A stretch of 64,000 bases of DNA. It comes from Gracilaria gracilis (Eukaryota > Rhodophyta > Florideophyceae > Gracilariales > Gracilariaceae). The notes under the pieces were generated by a model. It made no database searches and was not told the origin of the DNA. It was given only the letters and a program-made list of their open reading frames with translations. Positions 1 to 6,832 of this stretch are shown here, in pieces. The first letter of the stretch is position 1. Each line of letters begins with the position of its first letter. The translations under genes were made by a program, and so were the position numbers. The stretch is from assembly GCA_030374805.1 (NCBI GenBank), contig JARGSG010000183.1:1240001-1304000 (forward strand). The letters run 5' to 3'.

Positions 1-85
1 ACATTGAAGACTCGTTCCTAGTCGTTACCTTCGTACCTTACCGCTGTATCATGATTGATTCTCGAACGTAAAACTGCTCGATTTG

Positions 86-1228
86 TCATGTGTTCGACTG
101 GTCGCGCACTGGCAGTTTGGAGTTTGCCACATCCAAGAGATCCCATGCATGCTTTTTGGGTTGTGAAGTCCTTGGTCTTTTGGCCTCCGGTTGGGATCTC
201 GATGACGCACCCTGTTTCGCAGCTTGTTCATCGGCGCCATGATTTGACGATGGCAACAATTGCGTGGCATCTGTACTCTGGCGATGTTGGCGTTTTCGGT
301 TTCCTCTCCCCCAATTGATGAAGATATTGGTTCCGTTCACCAGATGCTTTCCATACATTGTATCAATAGCTTGCTCTGCCGCTTGTCGAGATTCAAATTC
401 GGCAAACGCAAAGCCTTTATCGCTGATCATAGAGATGCTTGATAGTCCTTTGCATTCGGCAAACAGAAGCTTCAAATCACTTTCGGTGATAGCGGCGTTG
501 AGTCCGCCAATAAAAAGAGTTTGTATTGTAGGATCATCTGGAGGTGAAGGTCCTTGTGCACCACCTCTCCGCGCACTGACAGAAACTCCCAGCTTGCGGA
601 ATATCTTGGATGCGACCGGATCATTGACGCCATAGTATCTATCACGCAAGTTTTGCTCTTCCATGGCTTCATCAGCGTCATGCTCAACGTCTTTTGGCTT
701 CTCGTGGCGATAAGGGCAATACAAACCTCGGGTGCAAGCGCCTTTCAGAAAGAAGGAACAAATCCTGGAGCGGTTTCTTTCGTAACGCGGTGTGATACGC
801 TTTGCTCGTTGCGCAATATCGTTGATCTTGGGCGCATCATAAACAGCTTGCACCTCTCCGCTGACAATGGCGCGTTCAGATTGTGCGGCGGCATACTCTC
901 TGGTGCCGTCGCTCTTGGGAACAACCGTTCTCTGACGATCGCCGGCTGCCATGGATGCATCTCTGACTTGAACGGGAAGGCCGTATTCCAGGTCGAGCAA
1001 ACAGGTCTGACACACGTTCTTTGCTCGGGCGCACGTTTGGCAGATTTCTGTCTTCTTGGGGCGAGTGGCTTCTCCCGCCGGCCGCCAGCGGAATGAGGTG
1101 AATGGGCGCTCGCACACCTTGCACGCGGAAGCCCATGGCTGCTTTTGCATGCGCACGTATGGGTTTGGACCCAGGCATGTTTCGCAAAGTATGGGGAAGT
1201 CGTCGCCCTTTGTATTCGCAGCAGACAT
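86..1228 (-). CDS. RBM22: Pre-mRNA splicing factor RBM22/Slt11 (Ecm2)
   Basis: Predicted product of 380 aa in one exon. RBM22/Slt11 joins the activated spliceosome and contacts U6 snRNA and the catalytic core in the nucleus. Visible parts: a Cys-rich N-terminus (about residues 15-76, with paired CxxC motifs, ILCETCLG, ACKVCERPF, ICQTCARAKNVCQTC), a CCCH zinc finger at about 157-175 (CSFFLKGACTRGLYCPYRH), and an RRM at about 236-308 with RNP2 TLFIGGL and RNP1-like KGFAFAEF. The C-terminus is a basic, low-complexity tail. The reading frame stays open 44 codons further upstream through a poly-Asn tract, but the family homology begins at MSAANTKGDDFPILCE, so the ATG at 1228 is chosen; the upstream part is probably 5' UTR. 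Length fits the family (about 360-480 aa). Divergent from RPL15. Confidence 0.93.
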   Translation of the reverse strand: MSAANTKGDDFPILCETCLGPNPYVRMQKQPWASACKVCERPFTSFRWRPAGEATRPKKTEICQTCARAKNVCQTCLLDLEYGLPVQVRDASMAAGDRQRTVVPKSDGTREYAAAQSERAIVSGEVQAVYDAPKINDIAQRAKRITPRYERNRSRICSFFLKGACTRGLYCPYRHEKPKDVEHDADEAMEEQNLRDRYYGVNDPVASKIFRKLGVSVSARRGGAQGPSPPDDPTIQTLFIGGLNAAITESDLKLLFAECKGLSSISMISDKGFAFAEFESRQAAEQAIDTMYGKHLVNGTNIFINWGRGNRKRQHRQSTDATQLLPSSNHGADEQAAKQGASSRSQPEAKRPRTSQPKKHAWDLLDVANSKLPVRDQSNT

Positions 1229-1776
1229 TGTTGCGATGTTAAAAAGGGTGTGCCAGCTGCAGTTGAGTGCCAAATGTTGAAAGCTGTTGTTGTTGTTGTT
1301 GTTGTTGTTTTGCTTGCTTGGGCCAAATTTGGTGCGGCGTTGAGAAGAGCAGCTATCCACCTTGGTATTTGGACAGGAATGGAACAGCTTTGTTATACGA
1401 AGGTGTAGATATGCGCGGGAACATGAAGCGCAAGCACTTGTCTACATACTGCTACCTTGATAGATAGAACGCGTACTGTACAAGCCAAGCAGACGTGATG
1501 TGGCGTCCAACAACAACATGACCAACAGCATGGGGCAGAAATTCTGCAGAAATAAGCGCAAAACTGGATTTTGATGGGCGTTTTTGAAATTAGTCAATTG
1601 TTTGGGTGCGTGGTGAATTGCATTGAAAGCAATTAAGTAACAGTCGCCGCCGGTGTGCGACGGCGGCGATCGGCGCGTGTCGCCTGATCGTCGTCCCCAT
1701 CGCGCACGCAAGCACCGCACACGCACTCAGCGCCTTGATCGCGAACTGTGGGTGGTGTGAGAAGAAAGAGGCCAAC
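1229..1776. promoter_or_regulatory. Divergent intergenic region RBM22/RPL15 with (TTG)n tract
   Basis: This 548-bp gap separates two divergently transcribed housekeeping genes and must hold both promoters. The only clear structure is a TTG trinucleotide run at about 1284-1310, which lies in the likely 5' leader of RBM22. I see no convincing TATA box and no further gene. Confidence 0.5.
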
Positions 1777-2485
1777 ATGGGAGCGTACAAGTACCTGGAG
1801 GAGCTATGGCGCCACAAGCAGAGCGACGTGATGCGCTTCCTGCTGCGCGTTCGCGCGTGGGAATACCGCCAACTACCGTCGATTCACCGCGCGTCCAAGC
1901 CGACTCGCCCCGAGAAGGCGCGTCGTCTCGGGTACAAGAGCAAGCAAGGATTCAGTGTGTACAGAGGTAAGTGCATGATTTGAACACACACACACACACA
2001 CACACACGCGCGCGCAAGAATGACTGAAACTCTTTTTGTTTTGTGTTGTTATATACGCAGTGCGCATTCGACGCGGCGGGCGCAAGAGGCCGGTGAAGAA
2101 AGGCATTCAGTACGGAAAGCCCAAGCATCAGGGAATCACGGAGCTCAAGTTCAAGCGCAACAAGCGGTCGGTAGCGGAGGAACGTGCCGGAAGGCGGTGC
2201 GGAAACCTGCGCGTGCTAAACTCGTACTGGGTGAATGAGGACTCTGTGTACAAGTACTACGAGGTGATCATGGTGGATGCGAACCACGGTGCGATTCGTA
2301 ACGATGCGCGACTGAACTGGTTGGCCAAGCCGACGATGAAGCACCGCGAGCTGCGCGGTCTCACTTCGGCCGGTCGCAAGCACCGTGGACTGCATGTGCG
2401 TGGACATCGCGCTACCAAGGCGCGTCCTTCTGTGCGTAGTACTTGGAAGAGCCACAACACTTTGAGGCTGCTTCGCTACCGTTAA
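1777..2485 (+). CDS. RPL15: 60S ribosomal protein eL15
   Basis: Two exons, 1777-1966 and 2061-2485, give 204 aa, the usual eukaryotic length. eL15 is a structural protein of the large cytosolic ribosomal subunit. The N-terminus [20 protein letters not shown] and the block RRGGRKRPV are diagnostic. The 94-bp intron has a GTAAGT donor and a T-rich tract before CAG; splicing in phase 1 gives the continuous family sequence VYRVRIRRGG across the junction, which proves the model at protein level. The intron holds a CA/CG dinucleotide run. Codon use is strongly biased to C or G at third positions, as expected for a highly expressed gene in GC-rich DNA. Confidence 0.97.
1983..2015. repeat. (CA)n(CG)n microsatellite inside the RPL15 intron
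   Basis: About ten CA units run into four CG units within the 94-bp intron of RPL15, between the donor and the T-rich tract. Confidence 0.85.
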
Positions 2486-2561
2486 GTGTACTAGAAGCGG
2501 TGTGGTACGGTTGGGCGTGGCGCTGGTTTGGGCGCACATGCAGCAAATAAACAGACCGCAA

Positions 2562-2588
2562 GCACGTATCTAACGTTTAGATACGTGC
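2562..2588. repeat. Perfect 12-bp-arm palindrome after RPL15
   Basis: GCACGTATCTAA and its exact reverse complement are separated by CGT. It lies 77 bp past the RPL15 stop, so it would form a hairpin in the 3' UTR or just beyond the transcript end. It has an ACGT core like other short palindromes in this window (21779, 30594). Confidence 0.8.
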
Positions 2589-2914
2589 CTTCTGAGAGAC
2601 GATCTGAGTGCGAGAGCAGCCGGCGCTGTGGAGTGTTCAAAGCGGTGAGCGTCCGGGTGGGGCGGGCGGCGCGACGGGCACGAGGCGTGCGGCAGCGGGC
2701 AGTTTGGCGCAGTTGTGTTATACAAACAAGGGGTATACACGGACAAAAGTTAGCGCTCGATGGCGTCCACCACCCACCAGTGGACAGTGTCCACTGCACA
2801 CACGCAGCACGCGCCAAAATAACGCGCAGCCGCAGCCTCGAGAGCTGTGCGCGTCGAGACGCGCGCGGCGGCGCTCTCGCGATAAACGCACGCGCGCCAA
2901 AAAAAACGCGGTGG

Positions 2915-2982
2915 CGTGGTCAGCTGTGCGCCGTGGCCAGCTGTGCACCGTGGCCAGCTGTGCACCGTGGCCAGCTGCGTGC
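2915..2982. repeat. Four tandem 17-bp repeats with CAGCTG core
   Basis: Four units of the type CGTGGCCAGCTGTGCAC follow each other without gaps; the second and third are identical, the first and fourth differ at a few bases. Each carries the palindromic CAGCTG hexamer. They lie in the GC-rich gap 2486-3163 upstream of the next plus-strand gene, so a regulatory array is possible but unproven. I see no gene in the rest of that gap. Confidence 0.8.
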
Positions 2983-3163
2983 CGACCCGCGCGCCAATCG
3001 CCACCGCCGCTGCCGCTGTGTGAATCAAACGACGACTCGTTGCTGTGTGCGCAGCGCTATCTGCTAGAGATAGATACGTAGATCTCACGCGTATCATAGC
3101 GTACGCCGCGTCGCACCGCGCCGCGAGGCGCCCCCTGCGCCGCCCGCCGCCGCCGCACTCGCT

Positions 3164-4195
3164 ATGTGGAACGTGGCGTTTGTGGCGCTGGGCGCTCTTC
3201 CTCCGCGCGTCGCGCATCGCCGCGCGCACCAGCTGCGGCAGCGACAGCGACGCGCCGCGCCGCGCTGCGCGGCGCGCGCACAGCCACCACCACCGCCGCC
3301 GCCGCAGCAGCAGCAGCAGCACGGCGTGACGCTGCCCCACGCGTCGCCGGCCGAGCTACGCGCGCAAGCGCGCTGGCTTCGCGCCGAGCTGGCGGCGCAG
3401 CTACGCGCCGACTGGCGCGCGAACAACAGCGACAGCGACGACGACAGCGACGGCGGCGGCGACGCCGTGGCGCGCCGCGCCTCGCGCACGTACCTGCGCG
3501 CGCGGCTGCAGGGCGAGCGCGACCTCGCGCCGCTGGTGCGCGCCATCGGCCACGAGCTGCAGCGCGGCGACGACGACGACGCGGCGGGCGCGTGGCGCGC
3601 GGCGGGCGGCGCGGCCGAGCTGCTGCTGCGACGCTGCGCGGCCGAGCGGCTGCGCTCGCGCGCCGCGCTGTCGGGGCCGGGCGCCGTGGCGTGGGCGGCG
3701 GCGCGCGCCGACGCGGCGGAGAGGCAGCGCCAGCGCGCCACGCAGCGCGCGGCCGAGATGAGCACGCCCGCGCCGCCGCCGCGCATGGCGGAGCGCTTCG
3801 AACGCATGCGCTTCCTCGCACAGATTCTGGACGGCGAGGCGCCGCCGCAGCTGGTGGCCGGCGCGGTGGCGCTGGCGGTGGGCTTTCGCTTCGACGCGGC
3901 GCGGCGCGCGTGGGACGGGCGCGAGGTGGGCGACGCCTTCTTTGCGACGTTTGGCGACGCGCCGCCTGACGTACTTGGCGACGACCACGCTGGCGAGCAC
4001 ATGAGCGACGCGTTGAGCTACTTGCAGCGACAGCTGCAGGCGCTGACGGACGAGCAGCAACAGGCGCTCAACATGGTGGTGGAGACGCTGCACGGCGAGG
4101 AGCTGACGCACATACAGAGCGCCGACGCGCGCGATCACTCGTTCCGCAAACGAGTTATCGTGGCCAAGTGGCTGCATGTGCATGGCGGCTTTTGA
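3164..4195 (+). CDS. Hypothetical Ala/Arg-rich protein
   Basis: Open frame of 343 aa, not recognised. The first 200 residues are low complexity: Arg/Ala-rich, a Pro7-Gln5 run near residue 41, and Asp/Ser runs. The last 140 residues (from about MAERFERMRFLAQILDG to the C-terminus KWLHVHGGF) are of normal complexity and look like amphipathic helices, so a folded C-terminal domain is likely. Third codon positions are almost all G or C. No signal peptide or membrane segment is visible. The strand is chosen because the C-terminal part has ordinary protein composition only in this frame and the frame is followed by AT-richer DNA (3' UTR-like). Many overlapping frames are open here because of the GC content. 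Confidence 0.55.
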   Translation: MWNVAFVALGALPPRVAHRRAHQLRQRQRRAAPRCAARAQPPPPPPPQQQQQHGVTLPHASPAELRAQARWLRAELAAQLRADWRANNSDSDDDSDGGGDAVARRASRTYLRARLQGERDLAPLVRAIGHELQRGDDDDAAGAWRAAGGAAELLLRRCAAERLRSRAALSGPGAVAWAAARADAAERQRQRATQRAAEMSTPAPPPRMAERFERMRFLAQILDGEAPPQLVAGAVALAVGFRFDAARRAWDGREVGDAFFATFGDAPPDVLGDDHAGEHMSDALSYLQRQLQALTDEQQQALNMVVETLHGEELTHIQSADARDHSFRKRVIVAKWLHVHGGF

Positions 4196-4374
4196 GACGC
4201 CACTCAATTAAAACGAATGTAATGTAACTTTAACGCAGCCAAGTCGCGTGTGTGTGTGTAAGTTATCTAACTTTTGGTTAGCTGCAGCGGCGGCCGTGAA
4301 AAGAGCGATCGCGATCGCGCCGCACACACACGCACATACACACAAGTGGTTGCGCTGTTTTGCGTTCCTTGGTC

Positions 4375-4508
4375 ATGAACGGCAGTCGAGTGTGCGTACC
4401 CTCCACGCCGCTGCTGGCGGCGCTGCTGCTGCTGCTGCTGCTGCTGCCGCTGCTGCTCGGCGTGGCGGCGGCTGGCGACGACGACGGCGGCGGCGGCTGG
4501 CGACGACG

Positions 4509-4550
<42 letters not shown>

Positions 4551-4918
4551 GCGTGGACGGTGAGCGACGCGCGCTGCTGGCAATGAAGGTGCGCGAGCTC
4601 AAGGCAATGCTGGCCAGCAAGGGCGCGCGCGCGCAGTGCGTGGCGTGCAGCAGCAAGCGCGAGCTGGTGGACCGCGTGCTGCACACGCGCGACTGGCCGG
4701 ACGAGAGCGCGCCGCCTTCGCCTTCGCCTGCGGCGGCGGCGGCGGCGGCGGCGCGCGAGCTGGACATGGAGCAGATGCGCGCGCTGTTCGCGCGCTCGCA
4801 GAACAGAGACGGCGAGATGGACGACTTGCTACGCCGGCTGCGCGAGGCGGGCGTCGACACGTCCAACGTGATGAGCGCGTCGCAGCTAGAGTCAAAGCTA
4901 CGCCGCGACGAACTGTAG
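4375..4918 (+). CDS. Frame-broken ER-lumen protein: signal peptide plus SAP/ARMET-like domain ending RDEL
   Basis: Two frames seem to belong to one gene. Frame 1 opens at the ATG at 4375 with a classical signal peptide (MNGSRVCVPSTP, a Leu run, then GVAAAG) followed by Asp and Gly. Frame 2 runs from about 4496 to 4918. It holds a SAP-like helix pair with a CxxC (MKVRELKAMLASKGARAQ then CVAC), resembling the C-terminal domain of MANF/ARMET proteins, then an acidic helical tail ending in RDEL, a KDEL-type ER retention signal. An ER retention signal makes sense only with a signal peptide, so the halves should be joined. A 25-bp tandem duplication at 4471-4520 changes the frame between them. The second copy read in frame 2 gives the same AGDDDGGG as the first copy in frame 1. 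A 103-bp intron 4462-4564 would also restore the frame, but its splice sites are poor. Confidence 0.6.
4471..4520. repeat. 25-bp perfect tandem duplication causing a +1 frame change
   Basis: The unit beginning GCTGGCGACGACGACGGCGG occurs at 4471 and again at 4496. Because 25 is not a multiple of three, it moves the coding frame between the signal peptide and the RDEL-ended body of the gene at 4375-4918. It merges into a GGC run downstream. Confidence 0.85.
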
Positions 4919-5153
4919 AAGACGAAGGAAGTTGTCGTTGTGTGTGTGTGTAGCTATCGAGAGAAGAGAGAGCGCGCCACGCGCTACGTGGCAAATAAAG
5001 CACGTCGCCCCATTTTTTCAGTTTTACGCCGCCGCGCGCCAACGCGCGCCCGAAATAGCGCCGGCGCACAACGCGGCGTCGGCGGCGCGGCGCGTGCGCG
5101 TGAGCGCGCACGCGCCGCACTGGCGCACACCGCGCACGCGCGCGCGCGCCGTT

Positions 5154-6275
5154 TCACTTGGCGGCGCGCGAGCAATGCGCCACATGCTTGGCGCAGTTGG
5201 GCGGCCACACCGCCACCAGGCAGCGCGTGCACACCACCCAGCCCTTTTTGTCGCGGTGCTTCACAAACGCGCTGCGTTGCGAGCTGCGTTCGCACGCCTC
5301 GTCACCGCCGCCTCCACCGCCGCCGCCGCCACCGCCGCCGCCTCCGCCACCACCACCGCCGTCGCCGCCGCCGCCGTCGCGGCTGCTGGCGCAGCTGCGC
5401 CAGCTCTCGCACGCGTCGCACGCCGCTGCCAGCGTGCTGGAGCAGCTGTTGATGCGCGCGTGCTGCCCGCCGTCCCCATTGCCGCCGCCGCCGCCGCCGC
5501 CGCCGTCGAACGGCGCGCGGTTATTGAACGCGCGCCACGAAGCAGCCGCCTTAGCGGAGCGCCCATACATGCGCGCCAGATCGTCCACAATGTCCGACTG
5601 CGACAGCACCAGCGCGGCCACCGTCTTGTGGTAGCGCGGGTCGGAGAAGGGGATCTCCCTCATGGCGGACACGGCGCTAGCCGCGCCGCCCTTCCTCTTC
5701 GCCACGCGCACCTTCTTGCGGCTGCGCTCCACCACGCACTGCCGGAAGCGGCACCAGCAGCCGAGCGACGCGTCGCCTATCTCGCTCATGCGCTGCTGCT
5801 GCAGCTTCATCTGCCCGTCGCTCTTGCGCCGCAGGTAGCGTCGCATGTACAGCGCGTAGTCGTCGTCGTCCTCGTCGTCAAAATCGCGCGCCGCCGACGC
5901 CGCCGCGTCGTCGTGCGCGCCCACGTCGCCGCCGCCGCCGCCCACCGCCGCGCGCTCGCCGTCGGCGGCGGAGCGCTGTGCCACGGCCGCCGCCGCCTGC
6001 ACGGCCACGTTGACGCGCGCGCGCAGCAGCGTCAGCGCGTCGGCGCTGGCCGCGGCCGCTGCGGCAGCCGCCACGGCAGCCGCTGCGGCCGCGCGATTGC
6101 CGTCGCGCCGCAGCGGCGACAGCGACGCGGCGGCGGGCAGGTCGGCGCCGCGCGCGCCGCCACCGCCGCTGCCGCCGCCGCCGCCGCCGCCGCTGCCGCC
6201 GCGCGCCCACAGCGCCGAGTGCGGCACGGCGCGCGCGGCAGCGGCTGAAGCGCCAGCTGCGCCAGCGTCCATCAT
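5154..6275 (-). CDS. Hypothetical protein with C-terminal C2HC zinc finger
   Basis: Single open frame of 373 aa starting at the ATG pair at 6275. Most of it is low complexity: Gly8-20 runs, Ala runs and an acidic patch (DFDDEDDDDYALYMRRYLRRK). Two parts look conserved. One is a central block at about 180-235 (SDGQMKLQQQRMSEIGDASL, then MREIPFSDPRYHKTVAALVL). The other is a C-terminal zinc finger VVCTRCLVAVWPPNCAKHVAHC, with C-x2-C and H-x3-C spacing like the Sgf11-type finger of SAGA deubiquitinase modules. The acidic region and finger suggest a nuclear protein, but the function is unknown. Convergent with the ER-type gene to the left. Confidence 0.6.
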   Translation of the reverse strand: MMDAGAAGASAAAARAVPHSALWARGGSGGGGGGGSGGGGARGADLPAAASLSPLRRDGNRAAAAAAVAAAAAAAASADALTLLRARVNVAVQAAAAVAQRSAADGERAAVGGGGGDVGAHDDAAASAARDFDDEDDDDYALYMRRYLRRKSDGQMKLQQQRMSEIGDASLGCWCRFRQCVVERSRKKVRVAKRKGGAASAVSAMREIPFSDPRYHKTVAALVLSQSDIVDDLARMYGRSAKAAASWRAFNNRAPFDGGGGGGGGNGDGGQHARINSCSSTLAAACDACESWRSCASSRDGGGGDGGGGGGGGGGGGGGGGGGGDEACERSSQRSAFVKHRDKKGWVVCTRCLVAVWPPNCAKHVAHCSRAAK

Positions 6276-6356
6276 GGCGGCAGAGCGACAAACACCAGAG
6301 AGTAGAGCCAGAGGCAGATGCAGAGATAGGGCGAGAAGAGAAGAGCCAGCGGTAGC

Positions 6357-6368
6357 AGAGAGAGAGAG

Positions 6369-6415
<47 letters not shown>
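6357..6415. repeat. (GA)n microsatellite
   Basis: About 28 GA units, interrupted once by CG, just upstream of the gene starting at 6275 and so in its likely 5' leader or promoter. The rest of 6276-6832 is purine-rich and GC-rich sequence without a gene I can support. Confidence 0.95.
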
Positions 6416-6417
<2 letters not shown>

Positions 6418-6832
6418 TAGACAAGAAGAGTGAGCGTTGCTCAACGAGCAAGAAGAGGAGAGAAGCGGCAGCGGTAGCAGCGGAAGCGGCAGCAGCAGCG
6501 GCAGGCAGCAGCAGCAATGGCGTTAAGAATCGCAAAAAAGGCACGCGCGCGCACGCGCTGCGTGCGCGCTTTGCTTACCGGCGCGCAGCGGCTGCAAGCC
6601 GACGCGCACCGCGCGCCAAATTCAAATTGAAAAAGTTTTAAGGCGCGCCGCCGTTCCACTGTATCCTGCACCTCAACGCCTCCACGCTGTCAGGTCCACA
6701 GCAGCGCGCGCCGCGTCTAGCGTAGCGCTACCAGGGGTAAAACAAAACGCACACTGAGTGTGCCACACTCATTCATACGCCCTCAAAAACTTTTACATGG
6801 CTACACACTATATGATATAGAGATCAACTTTG

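Noticed and set aside
1229..1360. Poly-Asn N-terminal extension of RBM22
   Set aside because: Family homology starts at the internal Met (1228); the (TTG)n run is better read as 5' leader.
3094..4207. Long minus-strand frames opposite the gene at 3164-4195
   Set aside because: Ser/Arg/Ala-only composition created by GC-rich codons on the other strand; no domain.
4932..6248. Plus-strand 438-codon frame opposite the zinc-finger gene
   Set aside because: Starts at a non-ATG codon, composed of Ala/Arg/His runs, and antisense to a frame with a sensible zinc finger.
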